64,000 nt of DNA, taken from contig JAXGYZ010000004.1 in assembly GCA_040772005.1 (NCBI GenBank), positions 372,001 to 436,000 on the forward strand. Direction: 5' to 3'. The notes beneath the pieces were generated by a model. That model ran no database searches, was not told where the DNA came from, and worked only from the letters and a program-made list of their open reading frames with translations. Source of the DNA: MWBF01 sp040772005. Lineage in GTDB: Bacteria; Chloroflexota; Anaerolineae; CG2-30-64-16. Below are positions 7,035 to 15,140 of this stretch, piece after piece; position 1 is the first letter of the stretch; each line of letters starts with the position of its first letter. The translations under genes and the position numbers were made by a program.

Positions 7035-8549
7035 CTACTTCTGCGCCAGGAACATCTGGTTGAAGTCCGTAATCGCGAGCTTCAACCCCTCGGTGAGCTG
7101 GTCGTCGAGCTTCTTCTGCGATGCAATGGTCCGGCCAATGTTCGGATGGCTGGAGCTCATGTAACGCCGGAAGTTCTCCTGCCACTCGCCGATCTGGTCC
7201 AGCGGCACCTTGTCCAGGTGATTGTTGGTCACAGCATAGAAGACCATCACCTGGTCTTCGAGCGGCCACGGCTGGTATTGCGGCTGCTTGAGCACCTCGG
7301 TAATGCGCTGACCGCGGTCAAGTTGGCGCTGGGTGGCTGGATCAAGGTCGGAGCCGAACTGTGCAAACGCGGCCAGTTCACGGAACTGGGCCAGCTCGAG
7401 CTTCATACGCCCGGCCACCTGGCGCATGGCTCGCACCTGCGCCGCGCCGCCGACCCGGCTGACCGACAGGCCCGGGTTCACCGCGGGCCGGATACCGGCG
7501 TAGAACAGGTCGCTCTCCAGGAATATCTGGCCGTCGGTGATGGAGATGACGTTGGTCGGGATGTAGGCCGAAATATCGCCGGCCTGCGTCTCGATAATCG
7601 GGAGCGCGGTCAGCGAGCCGCCGCCGTATTCCGGCGCGAGGCGCGCGGCCCGTTCCAACAGGCGGCTGTGGAGGTAGAAGACATCCCCGGGATAGGCCTC
7701 ACGGCCAGGGGGCCGGCGCAGCAGCAGCGAGACCTGGCGGTATGCCTGGGCGTGCTTGGACAGGTCATCGTAAATGATGAGCGCGTCCTTGCCCTGCTCC
7801 ATGAACTCCTCGCCGACCGCGCAGCCCGCGTAGGGCGCAATATACTGCAACGCCGCCGGGTCAGCCGCGGTCGCGGCCACGACCACCGTATAGTCCATCG
7901 CGCCGTAACGCTCAAGGGTGGCGACGACCTGGGCGACCTGGCTCTGCCGCTGGCCGATGGCGACATAGATGCAGATGAGGTTCTGGTCCTTCTGGTTGAT
8001 GATCGTATCGACCACCAGCGCCGTCTTGCCCGTCTGCCGGTCACCGATAATCAGTTCGCGCTGCCCGCGGCCGATGGGGATCATGGCATCGATGGCCTTG
8101 ATGCCGGTCTGCACGGGCGTATCGACGCTCTTGCGGATGATGACATTGGGCGCGATGCGCTCAATCGGACGGAACTTATCGGATTCGATCGGGCCTTTGC
8201 CGTCAATCGGTTGGCCGACCGCGTTGATGACCCGGCCGATCATGGCTGCGCCGACGGGCACGGACACGATGCGCCCGGTCGACCGGACAACCTGTCCTTC
8301 CGAGATGCCGCTGTACTCGCCCATGATAATGACGCCCACGTTGTCGTCCTCCAGGTTGAGGACAATGCCCAGGACGCCGTTCTCGAATTCCACCAGCTCG
8401 GAGGCGCGCGCGTTGGTCAGCCCGCGGACGCGGGCGATGCCGTCACCGACCAGCAGGACGGTGCCGACATCCACCGTGCGCGTGGGCGCTTCGAAGCTGA
8501 GGATTTGTTGTTTAAGTTGTGCTACGAGGTCATCGGTACGTACAGCCAT
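7035..8549 (-). CDS. atpA: F1F0 ATP synthase subunit alpha (regulatory)
   Basis: This 504-residue non-catalytic nucleotide-binding subunit alternates with beta in F1. The N-terminal beta-barrel is followed by Walker A GDRQTGKT near residue 170. The segment ALIIYDDLSKHAQAYRQVSLLLRRPPGREAYPGD contains the Walker B region and matches alpha, as does the C-terminal VMVFYAVTNNHLDKV region. It has a good GGAAGGACATC ribosome-binding region. The gap to atpH (8550-8644) contains a small GGGCGC/GCGCCC hairpin (8603-8618). Confidence 0.98.
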   Translation of the reverse strand: MAVRTDDLVAQLKQQILSFEAPTRTVDVGTVLLVGDGIARVRGLTNARASELVEFENGVLGIVLNLEDDNVGVIIMGEYSGISEGQVVRSTGRIVSVPVGAAMIGRVINAVGQPIDGKGPIESDKFRPIERIAPNVIIRKSVDTPVQTGIKAIDAMIPIGRGQRELIIGDRQTGKTALVVDTIINQKDQNLICIYVAIGQRQSQVAQVVATLERYGAMDYTVVVAATAADPAALQYIAPYAGCAVGEEFMEQGKDALIIYDDLSKHAQAYRQVSLLLRRPPGREAYPGDVFYLHSRLLERAARLAPEYGGGSLTALPIIETQAGDISAYIPTNVISITDGQIFLESDLFYAGIRPAVNPGLSVSRVGGAAQVRAMRQVAGRMKLELAQFRELAAFAQFGSDLDPATQRQLDRGQRITEVLKQPQYQPWPLEDQVMVFYAVTNNHLDKVPLDQIGEWQENFRRYMSSSHPNIGRTIASQKKLDDQLTEGLKLAITDFNQMFLAQK

Positions 8550-8644
8550 GATGTCCTTCCATCGTCAATCACCCGGTTCGTCGGATGGCATGCAACCTGC
8601 CGGGGCGCTGAAGCGCCCACTACAAACGCCACCCACGACGAACG

Positions 8645-9181
8645 TTATTCCTGCACCGCCACGCCAAGCGTCTGCCGCATGGCCGCCAGCCGCGCCGCCA
8701 CGCTGCCGTCCATCAGTTTATCGCCCACACGCACGATCACGCCGCCCAGGATGGCCGGGTCCACATGATAGGTGTAGGCAAGGTTATCGCCATACTCCTG
8801 GACCAGCCGGGCCTCCAATGTGGCGCGTTGGTCGTCGGCCAGCGGGACGGCGGTCGTCACCATCACCGGCACGGGGCCGGCCCCGCCCTGCCGCAGCCGC
8901 TGGCGCAGCGCGGCCGTGACTTCGGGCAGCAGGCCCAGGTCGCCGCGCTGGAGCAGGACGTTGAGCAGATTGCGCACCAACGCATCGGTATCGGCAGGCA
9001 GCACGCCTGCCAGCATAGCCTGGCGGTCCTTGAAGTCAACATCGTCCGCCTGGAGGCGCGGCAAGAGCGCACGGTTGCCCTCCAGCGTGCGCGCCGCCCC
9101 TTCGAGCGAAGTCAGCCAGCGGTCGAACGCCGCCTCGAAAAAGGCGTTCGCATAGTTCTGCGCACGGTCGGCTGCGTTCAT
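8645..9181 (-). CDS. atpH: F1F0 ATP synthase subunit delta (OSCP)
   Basis: This 178-residue stator subunit joins the b subunits to the top of F1. An N-terminal six-helix domain (YANAFFEAAFDR onward) is followed by the C-terminal region with VPLADDQRATLEARL near 118 and ILGGVIVRVGDKLMDGSVAARLAAM near 145, the family signature. Its ATG overlaps the atpF stop by 4 bases, implying translational coupling. Confidence 0.95.
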   Translation of the reverse strand: MNAADRAQNYANAFFEAAFDRWLTSLEGAARTLEGNRALLPRLQADDVDFKDRQAMLAGVLPADTDALVRNLLNVLLQRGDLGLLPEVTAALRQRLRQGGAGPVPVMVTTAVPLADDQRATLEARLVQEYGDNLAYTYHVDPAILGGVIVRVGDKLMDGSVAARLAAMRQTLGVAVQE

Positions 9182-9675
9182 GGCTTGCCGTCACCGATTT
9201 CGGCCAGGAATTGGTCCACTAACCGGCGCTGCGTATTCGCATCGACCGCCTGGCCCAGCACGCGCTCGGTCGCCATCATAGACAGGCCGGCGATTTGACT
9301 CTGGACCTCTGCCAGGAGATGGGCACGCTCCTGGGCGGCCTCCTCGCGGGCCTTCCGGCGAATATTCTCGGCGTCACGCTGTGCCTCAGCCCGGATTTCC
9401 GCCGCCACTTCCTCACTGGCTTGCGAGGCTTTGGCGATAATCTCCTGCGCGGTGCGCTGCGCCTCGACCATCTTCTTATCGTAATCCTGTTGCGCCCGCG
9501 CCGCGGCCTCGCGCGCCGCATCCACATCCGCCAGGCTCCTGGCGATGCGTTCCTTGCGCTCGTTCAGCATTCTCAGGATGGGCTTGTACAGCAGGACGGT
9601 CAACAGCGCCGCCAACAGCGTGAAGTTGACGAGCTGAGAAATGAAGAACCCTAAGTTAATGCCGAGCTTTTCCAA
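9178..9675 (-). CDS. atpF: F1F0 ATP synthase subunit b (stator stalk)
   Basis: This 165-residue subunit has one membrane helix (residues 8-28, LGFFISQLVNFTLLAALLTVLLY) and then a long charged coiled coil to the end, rich in Ala, Arg and Glu. The conserved NER/ERK segment LNERKERIARSL lies near residue 38. There is a single b-type gene, so the stalk is probably a homodimer. A hairpin repeat separates it from atpE. Confidence 0.95.
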   Translation of the reverse strand: MEKLGINLGFFISQLVNFTLLAALLTVLLYKPILRMLNERKERIARSLADVDAAREAAARAQQDYDKKMVEAQRTAQEIIAKASQASEEVAAEIRAEAQRDAENIRRKAREEAAQERAHLLAEVQSQIAGLSMMATERVLGQAVDANTQRRLVDQFLAEIGDGKP

Positions 9676-9687
9676 ATGCCCCTCCTT

Positions 9688-9770
9688 CGATTGAAGATCT
9701 AAGATTGCAGATTACAGATTGAAGATGGGTCCATGTCAGGCTTCAATCTTATACCTTCAACCTTCAATCG
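9688..9770. repeat. hairpin repeat with GATTGAA-type heptamer arms (atpE-atpF gap)
   Basis: The left arm contains degenerate units such as GATTGAAGAT, AGATTGCAG and AGATTGAAGAT. The right arm carries complements such as CTTCAATCTT and CCTTCAATCG. The element is AT-richer than its surroundings, fills the gap between atpE and atpF and ends next to the atpE stop codon. A related element is at 18222-18329. It may attenuate or stabilise the segment for the c subunit, which is needed in excess. Confidence 0.65.
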
Positions 9771-9989
9771 TTAGACGAATTTGATGATGAGCGCAACGAC
9801 CAGCGCGTAAATCGCGATGGCTTCCGCAAAGGCCATGCCCAGGATCATGTTGGTGCGGATTTCGCCGGCGGCCTCCGGGTTGCGGCCGATGGCCTCCATG
9901 GCCTTGCTGCCCAGGATACCGATGCCGATGCCGGGGCCGATCGCGCCCAGACCAATCGCGAGAGCCGTGCCGAGAGACGTCAAGTCCAT
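9771..9989 (-). CDS. atpE: F1F0 ATP synthase subunit c (proton-binding rotor ring)
   Basis: This 72-residue hairpin of two membrane helices has the loop AIGRNPEA (33-40) that contacts gamma and epsilon. The ion-binding carboxylate is Glu56 in AFAEAIAIYALV. The first helix has GPGIGIG (18-24), where sodium-type c subunits carry a Gln at the position of Ile23. The residue after Glu56 is Ala and not Ser. Both point to proton coupling. AGAAGGAGATTCAC gives a very strong ribosome-binding site, fitting the need for many copies per complex. Confidence 0.97.
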   Translation of the reverse strand: MDLTSLGTALAIGLGAIGPGIGIGILGSKAMEAIGRNPEAAGEIRTNMILGMAFAEAIAIYALVVALIIKFV

Positions 9990-10062
9990 GTGAATCTCCT
10001 TCTGGTGGATAAAGGTTTAGAATCTATCCGAAAACCCGCTGGGGCCGGTCTCGGATCGACAC

Positions 10063-11046
10063 TTAGTGATGTTGCTCCGTGCCGTGACCGACTGTGGCAG
10101 TCGAGAAGAACACCAGCGCCAGCATCATGAAGACTGCGGCCTGGATAAAGCCGACGAACACTTCGAGGCCATAGAACGGCAGCGAAGCGATGTACGGAAT
10201 CAGGAAGGCCATGACGCTGAGCAGCACTTCGCCCGCAAAGATATTGCCGAATAGACGAAAGCCAAATGAGAGAATGCGGGCGAACTCCGAAATGAGTTCC
10301 AGGATGCCGACGAAGATGCCGATAGCGCCCATGAACGCGCCCTGCTTGAACCCGCTCAGGTCGAAGAACTTCTTGAAGTAGCTGGGCCCGAGGGCCTTGA
10401 CGCCGAAGTACTGCACCAGGATGATGGCGATCAATCCCAGGGCCAGCGTGAAATTCAGGTCCGTGGAGGGCGCCCGGAAGAAGGGCACCACGATATACCC
10501 CGCGCCGTGACCGCCTTCCGCCTGTTCGGTCGATGGCACACTGGTCAGGATGGCCCCTTGCGTCTCGAAGCCCACCATTTTCGGGTCATGCGGGTGTTCG
10601 AGGATGCCGATGGAGCCGAAGCCGGGCAGCAGGCCCATCCAGTTGGAGAGGAGGACGAACAAGAAGATGGTCATCACGATGGGGAAGAAGCGGGCGGTCC
10701 AGTTGCCGCCGATGCCCTTCGCCAGGTTATAGACGTATTCGATGACCATTTCCATGAAGTTCTGGAAGCCCGACGGCACCAGCTCCTGGTTGCTGACCTC
10801 CGCCAGATTGCGCGGGATGCGGCGGGTGGCGGCCACAGCCATGAGGACCAGGACGAGCATGACGATCCAGGCTGTGAAGACGGCATTGGTGATGGTGAAT
10901 TCGCCGACGTGGAAGATCGGCTCGGCCGCCAGCGATACGACCGGACTGGGCACCTTCAACACGGGAAAAAGCGCGTTGAAAGCAAAGAGGGCTACAACCA
11001 GCAACAGAATCGCCAGGTTACGAGGGGTGGCAAGTTTCTTCAGCAC
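10063..11046 (-). CDS. atpB: F1F0 ATP synthase subunit a
   Basis: This membrane stator subunit forms the proton half-channels against the c ring. The essential arginine lies in the conserved FRLFGNIFAGE segment. Multiple membrane helices and an unusually long region before the first conserved helix are visible. The frame can start at TTG (11053-11055), which overlaps the atpI stop. A GTG at 11044-11046 is better placed behind the GGAGG at about 11057-11061, giving 327 residues. I chose the GTG, but the TTG is possible (330 residues). Confidence 0.92.
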   Translation of the reverse strand: MLKKLATPRNLAILLLVVALFAFNALFPVLKVPSPVVSLAAEPIFHVGEFTITNAVFTAWIVMLVLVLMAVAATRRIPRNLAEVSNQELVPSGFQNFMEMVIEYVYNLAKGIGGNWTARFFPIVMTIFLFVLLSNWMGLLPGFGSIGILEHPHDPKMVGFETQGAILTSVPSTEQAEGGHGAGYIVVPFFRAPSTDLNFTLALGLIAIILVQYFGVKALGPSYFKKFFDLSGFKQGAFMGAIGIFVGILELISEFARILSFGFRLFGNIFAGEVLLSVMAFLIPYIASLPFYGLEVFVGFIQAAVFMMLALVFFSTATVGHGTEQHH

Positions 11047-11051
11047 GCTGT

Positions 11052-11333
11052 TCAATCCTCCTGATCTGATGCAGGATTCACCCGATCAACCGGCTCGTCG
11101 GGCCGGGCCTTCTCCGCCGGCGGATGGCTCAGGGTTTCAATCGCCCGGCTGGCAATGCGCACAGCGGCCACCGTGCTCGCCAGGATGCCGACCAACGCGC
11201 CCACCAGGACGAACAAGGGCGCTGTGTCGAAGCGGCGATCCAGCCATAGCCCAAGACCCAGCGGGATCAACACGGTAAATGCGACGACCCAGCCCATCTG
11301 CAGCAGCGGACCGGCGCGCATGAGATCCTTCAC
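11052..11333 (-). CDS. atpI: AtpI/AtpZ-type ATP synthase assembly protein
   Basis: This 93-residue protein has two membrane helices (about 10-30 and 40-62) separated by the short loop GLGLWLDRRFDTAP. That is typical of the AtpZ/AtpI family encoded first in ATP synthase operons and thought to assist c-ring assembly or Mg2+ supply. The tail is hydrophilic and acidic. It is the first gene after the operon promoter, and its stop overlaps the possible TTG start of atpB. Confidence 0.8.
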   Translation of the reverse strand: MKDLMRAGPLLQMGWVVAFTVLIPLGLGLWLDRRFDTAPLFVLVGALVGILASTVAAVRIASRAIETLSHPPAEKARPDEPVDRVNPASDQED

Positions 11334-11365
11334 AGCCGTTCCTTTTACAAACCTTGAGCGTGCGG

Positions 11366-11394
11366 ATTATAGCAGGTAGTATCTAATGGCGCAA
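11366..11394 (-). promoter_or_regulatory. promoter of the ATP synthase operon
   Basis: On the minus strand TTGCGC (11394-11389), a 17-base spacer and a perfect TATAAT (11371-11366) lie 33 bases upstream of atpI. It has the same -35/-10 pair as the mreB promoter. Confidence 0.75.
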
Positions 11395-11443
11395 ATTCGC
11401 CAGGCGACTATTTTAACTAAAACGTTGACAAAGGTTGCAGCCA

Positions 11444-12190
11444 CTACTGATTCCCGCCGAGCAGGTTGCCCAGGTTGATGCCGCCGCTGGGACCGCCCCC
11501 GCCGCCCTCTGTGCGCGGCAGGTATTGCAGGACCTTGTTTGCCAGCTTCATCAGCGGCATCGTCTGCAGCCAGACGCGACCCGGCCCGCGCAGCGTCGCC
11601 AGGAACAACCCCTCGCCGCCCAGCAGGATGTTGCGGAAGCCGCGCAGCATGGTGACATCGAACTGCACGCTCGGCTGGAACATTGCGACGTGGCCGGTAT
11701 CCACCTTCAACACCTGACCGGGCTGCAAGTCATACGTCACGATCTCGCCGTCGAATTCCACGAACGCATCGCCCGGCCCGGTCAACCGTTGCAGGATGAA
11801 GCCCTCACCGCCGAACAGCCCCGAACCGATCCGACTGCGGAAGTGCATGTCCAGGTCCACAGACTTCTCCGCGCACATGAACGAGTCCTTCTGCACGATG
11901 AGCTGCTCGCCCTCCGCCAGGTGCAAGTCCACGATCTTACCGGGGAACTCGGAGGCGAACGCCACGATACCGGAGCCGGCAGGCACCGAGTAATCCGTGA
12001 TGAACAGCGACTCTCCGGCCACCGCACGGCGGAACATGCGACCCAGGCCGCCGCCGGTGTTGGTGTCCATGTCGACGTTGCCGCTCATCCAGCTCATGCC
12101 GCCCGATTCCGAGTAGATTTTCACGCCGGGTTCGAGCTGGATGGTCACGACCTGAAGCGTCGTGCCGTCAATCTTGTACTTGAGCGCCAT
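11444..12190 (-). CDS. AIM24 family protein
   Basis: This 248-residue soluble protein has the beta-strand-rich fold of the AIM24/TIGR00266 family. Visible signatures include KIYSESGGMSWMSGNV near residue 30, then repeated glycine-rich turns such as GLFGGEGFILQRLTGPGDAFVE and LLGGEGLFLATLRGPGRVWLQTMP. The tail is glycine-rich. The function in bacteria is not known. The start is the ATG at 12188-12190 behind GGAGGTTACCT. It overlaps the end of the MFS transporter gene by 23 bases, so the two are probably co-translated. Confidence 0.88.
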   Translation of the reverse strand: MALKYKIDGTTLQVVTIQLEPGVKIYSESGGMSWMSGNVDMDTNTGGGLGRMFRRAVAGESLFITDYSVPAGSGIVAFASEFPGKIVDLHLAEGEQLIVQKDSFMCAEKSVDLDMHFRSRIGSGLFGGEGFILQRLTGPGDAFVEFDGEIVTYDLQPGQVLKVDTGHVAMFQPSVQFDVTMLRGFRNILLGGEGLFLATLRGPGRVWLQTMPLMKLANKVLQYLPRTEGGGGGPSGGINLGNLLGGNQ

Positions 12191-13382
12191 AGGTAACCTC
12201 CTTGACCCACAGGACCACGGCCAGCGTGCCGATCCCAAACAGGATCGTAGCGACCACGAAAGGCGCGCGCACGCCGATGGAAGCGGCCACAGCCGCACCG
12301 ATGATCGGCCCGATGGCATTTGAAGCCGAGACCGCACTGGCATCGAGGCCGAAGACCACACCCTCATGGCCCCGGGGCGCAACGTGCATCAGCAGCGCGG
12401 TCAGCGTCGAGAGCGTGCCGCCGACGGCAAAGCCCGACAACAACTGCCAGAAGATCAGCCAGCGGGCGTCCTGCACGGTCGCCTGGGGCAGATAGAGCAG
12501 CCCGGCCGCCAGCGCCGAGATGATCAGCAGCCGTCGGCGGCCCAGCCGGTCGCTCCATGCGCCGATGACCGGCGAGCCGACCGCCGCGCCGAACGCGGAC
12601 GCGCTGGCGATGATGCCCGTCGTGGTGCCGACCTGCGCGCCCGCGGGCAGCAACGTCTGGACAAACAGCGGCAGGATCGGGTCCAGCGCACGCGTGCCCG
12701 CGCGCAGCAGCACCCGCGCGGCCAGCGTCGCCAACAGCGCGCCCGACGCCAGCACCAACCCCACTGCGCCCCGCGTCGAGGGCCGCCCCGTGCGCGGCAC
12801 GTCCGCAGCCGGCTGAAAGTCCTCGTGGACGAACAGCGTGACGAGCACGCCCGACAGGAGCAGCAGCCCGCCGGTAATCAGAAAGCTGGAGCGGTAGCCG
12901 AACTGGTCGCCGGCCAGCCCGCCGAGCAGCGGCCCCAGCGACACGCCCAGGAACACCGCGGTCTGCAGCGAGCCGAGCGCCATGCCGCTGCGCTCCTTGG
13001 GCACGGTGCTGGCGACAAGGGTGGTCGTTGCGGAGACGGTGCCGGTGAAGATGCCCTGGACGAAACGCAGAATCGCCAACTGATAGACGTTGGTGACAAA
13101 GCCCATGAGGGTCAGCACGACTGCGCCGGCATAGGACGCGCGCATCACCATCAGCTTGCGGCCGTACCGGTCCGACAGCGCGCCCCAGACGGGCGCCATC
13201 AGCGTCATGCTGATCGCCTGCGCGGACGTCACCACCCCCGCCCACAGCCCGGCCTCCCGGACGTCCGTCACGCCGAGTTCCTGGATGTAGTAAGGGATGA
13301 AGGGCATGATGAACGAGAAGCCCGCCACCGCGATGAACTGCGTGAGCCAGACCGTGTAGAGGGTGCGCCGCCAGCCGGGCAT
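12168..13382 (-). CDS. MFS transporter (multidrug-efflux type, 12 helices)
   Basis: This 404-residue major facilitator has two six-helix halves. The loop 2-3 motif A, GALSDRYGRKLMV, lies near residue 61, and its counterpart GAWSDRLGRRRLLI is near 270. Motif C-like glycine-rich helix 5 (SLGPLLGGLAGDQFGYRSSF) marks a drug/H+ antiporter subfamily. A charged central loop follows helix 6. The substrate is unknown. It follows the NusG-like gene by 15 bases and overlaps the AIM24 gene. Confidence 0.88.
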   Translation of the reverse strand: MPGWRRTLYTVWLTQFIAVAGFSFIMPFIPYYIQELGVTDVREAGLWAGVVTSAQAISMTLMAPVWGALSDRYGRKLMVMRASYAGAVVLTLMGFVTNVYQLAILRFVQGIFTGTVSATTTLVASTVPKERSGMALGSLQTAVFLGVSLGPLLGGLAGDQFGYRSSFLITGGLLLLSGVLVTLFVHEDFQPAADVPRTGRPSTRGAVGLVLASGALLATLAARVLLRAGTRALDPILPLFVQTLLPAGAQVGTTTGIIASASAFGAAVGSPVIGAWSDRLGRRRLLIISALAAGLLYLPQATVQDARWLIFWQLLSGFAVGGTLSTLTALLMHVAPRGHEGVVFGLDASAVSASNAIGPIIGAAVAASIGVRAPFVVATILFGIGTLAVVLWVKEVTYGAQVQD

Positions 13383-13397
13383 CAGGCCCGTCCTCTA

Positions 13398-13955
13398 TCA
13401 GTCATAGCGAATCCGGCGCCCGCGGCCGCGCGTGCCACGGCGGCGGGGCAACAGCTCATCATCGCTGGCCTTGCGCAGCACCTCGACGGGCACCTCCGCC
13501 CGGTTGGTCTCACCGAGGAAACGAATGAGGATGCGCACGCGCTCCGCCGGCTTGACGGGCCCCTCGAAGACGCCGCGCAGCCCGGCCAGCGGGCCTTCGT
13601 CGATGACGACCCGGTCGCCCGGCTTGAAGCGATGCAGCGTCAGCCCGCCCGCGGCCTCGATTTCGCGCACCGCGGTCTTGATCAGGTGGATGGCGTCGTC
13701 CGGCACGACCGCGGGCCGGCCCTCGAAGCTGAGGATATACTGCAACCCGGGGATCCATTGCAGGTTGTCGATGATGACCTGCGACAGATCACAGCGGACG
13801 AACAGGTAGGTCGGAAACACGGGCCGCGCCCGGCCCTCCCCGCGCGGGGGCAGCATGGGCAGGAACGTATGGAAGCCGCGCTCGATCAGCGTGCGCGCCA
13901 CCTGCGCCTCCGCGTTGGGTTTGGTATAGATTGCGTACCAGGCTTCCGTCACCAT
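13398..13955 (-). CDS. NusG/RfaH-like transcription elongation factor (paralogue)
   Basis: This 185-residue protein has the NusG N-terminal domain (AWYAIYTKPNAEAQVARTLIERG at 5-27, PTYLFVRCDL near 48). A KOW motif, FKPGDRVVIDEGPLAGLRGVFEG, lies near 109-131. The tail is basic (RRRGTRGRGRRIRYD) and could bind nucleic acid. The general nusG normally sits with secE and rplK; this copy does not. That suggests a specialised RfaH/LoaP/UpxY-type antiterminator for certain operons. It leads a three-gene unit with the MFS and AIM24 genes. Confidence 0.85.
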   Translation of the reverse strand: MVTEAWYAIYTKPNAEAQVARTLIERGFHTFLPMLPPRGEGRARPVFPTYLFVRCDLSQVIIDNLQWIPGLQYILSFEGRPAVVPDDAIHLIKTAVREIEAAGGLTLHRFKPGDRVVIDEGPLAGLRGVFEGPVKPAERVRILIRFLGETNRAEVPVEVLRKASDDELLPRRRGTRGRGRRIRYD

Positions 13956-13997
13956 TCACCGCACATGTGCATGGACTCGACTGTCAAATGCCTGTGA

Positions 13998-14027
13998 ATG
14001 TTAACACGTGGGACAGAGGGTTGTCAA
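13998..14027 (-). promoter_or_regulatory. putative promoter of the NusG-like operon
   Basis: On the minus strand TTGACA (14027-14022), an 18-base spacer and TAACAT (14003-13998) lie about 43 bases before the start codon. Confidence 0.5.
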
Positions 14028-14083
14028 AAGACCCTCTACTGCCCGATCTGCCAGGGCGGTTTCATAGTGCGCCAGGTGAACCC

Positions 14084-14192
14084 GCCTGGCAACTGAAGTT
14101 GCGGCTACCCTTGCGAAGTCTGCCTACGCAGACTGGAACTAACCGGCGTAGGCCGGTTTCGTAGGGGTAGCCGCGGTTTCAACTGCCAGGTG
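14084..14192. repeat. 109-base palindromic intergenic element
   Basis: The ends CCTGGCA and TGCCAGG are inverted. Inside, GCGGCTACCC (14101-14110) faces GGGTAGCCGC (14165-14174). Two internal hairpins follow: AGTCTGCCTACGCAGACT and CCGGCGTAGGCCGG. The element occupies the middle of the 378-base gap between the divergent nusG-like and phosphoesterase genes. It carries no frame that looks coding. It resembles a MITE-like or REP-type element. Confidence 0.7.
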
Positions 14193-14242
14193 GAAGGCCC
14201 GATTGCAACATGACTTCGCCCTGGCCGGTCTGCGCGCGTTCG

Positions 14243-14272
14243 TTGACAGTCATCCCGCGGCCGTGCTATACT
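14243..14272 (+). promoter_or_regulatory. sigma70-type promoter of the metallophosphoesterase gene
   Basis: TTGACA (14243-14248), an 18-base spacer and TATACT (14267-14272) precede the gene by about 60 bases. The -35 box is consensus. Confidence 0.65.
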
Positions 14273-14333
14273 GCGCCCACTTGAGCGTCAACTGACCATA
14301 CGCCCATCAGGACTACAGGGACGTACCTGCCGC

Positions 14334-15038
14334 ATGCGCATTCTAACTGTCAGCGACAAAGTGGAGCCGGTGCTTTACGGCCCCTATATCCGTGAGCGCG
14401 TGGGCAAAGTCGACCTGATCCTGGCGTGCGGTGACCTGCCTTATTATTACCTGGAATATATCGTGGGGCTGCTCGATGTGCCGTTGTATTATGTCCACGG
14501 CAACCATGACAAGGTCATCACGCAGCCGCACGAGGACCTGCACGTGGAGCCGGTCACGACGATCAAGCCGCTGAGCTGGGCGACCAACCTGCACATGCGG
14601 CGCGGCTGTCACGATGGGCTGCTGCTGGCCGGGCTGGAGGGCTGCCGCCAGTACAATCCCGGCGCGCCGTTCCAGTATCGCGAGAACGCGGTGCGCTGGC
14701 AGGCGCAGGTGCTGGGCGCGCGCCTGCTGCTCAACCGGCTGCGCTATGGCCGTTATCTGGATGTTCTGATCACCCATGCACCCCCGCGCGGCATCCACGA
14801 CGACGAGGACCTGCCCCATCAGGGGTTCGAGACCTATCTGACGTTCCTGCGCCGCTTCACCCCGGCGTTGATGATTCACGGCCATCAGCACGTCTACAAC
14901 CGCAGCATGACGACCGAGACCGATTACGGCGGGACACGCATCATCAACACCTACGGCTACCGGGTGCTCGAGCTGGGGCGGCGAACGGGCGATGACGGAC
15001 GGACGACCGGCTGGGAGTTGGTGAGCAGCAGCCGGTGA
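14334..15038 (+). CDS. calcineurin-like metallophosphoesterase
   Basis: This 234-residue protein carries metal-ligand motifs of the family: LTVSD (second-residue region) at the N-terminus, LACGDLPYYYL near 31, VHGNHDK near 53, ITHAPPRG near 145 and IHGHQHVYN near 180. The first motif usually reads DxH. Here it is SDKVEP, so one histidine ligand of the first metal appears replaced. The substrate is unknown; candidates include phosphodiesters, nucleotides or phosphoproteins. It is the first gene of the plus-strand run that continues to proS. Confidence 0.85.
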   Translation: MRILTVSDKVEPVLYGPYIRERVGKVDLILACGDLPYYYLEYIVGLLDVPLYYVHGNHDKVITQPHEDLHVEPVTTIKPLSWATNLHMRRGCHDGLLLAGLEGCRQYNPGAPFQYRENAVRWQAQVLGARLLLNRLRYGRYLDVLITHAPPRGIHDDEDLPHQGFETYLTFLRRFTPALMIHGHQHVYNRSMTTETDYGGTRIINTYGYRVLELGRRTGDDGRTTGWELVSSSR

Positions 15039-15059
15039 CGGGGGCGGTTGAAGGGAAAC

Positions 15060-15115
15060 AGGTTGAAGATTGCAGGTTGCAAACCTGGAACATGAAGCTT
15101 TCCAACCTGCAACCC
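15060..15115. repeat. hairpin with TTGCAGGTTG arms
   Basis: TTGCAGGTTG (15070-15079) faces CAACCTGCAA (15103-15112), and a GGTTGAAGAT unit precedes the left arm. It resembles the heptamer-arm hairpins at 9688-9770 and 18222-18329. It fills the gap between the phosphoesterase and LOG-like genes. Confidence 0.5.
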
Positions 15116-15140
15116 ATACGGCAGCTAGTTGAGGAACAGA

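Noticed and set aside
6258..8768. Very long open frame on the plus strand antisense to atpG and atpA
   Set aside because: It mirrors the codon pattern of the true minus-strand ATP synthase genes in high-GC DNA. The amino-acid composition is shadow-like (rich in His, Arg, Gln, Leu) and has no motifs.
9771..9989. Sodium-type c subunit
   Set aside because: The Gln and Ser/Thr positions that bind Na+ are Ile23 and Ala57, so a proton type is more likely.
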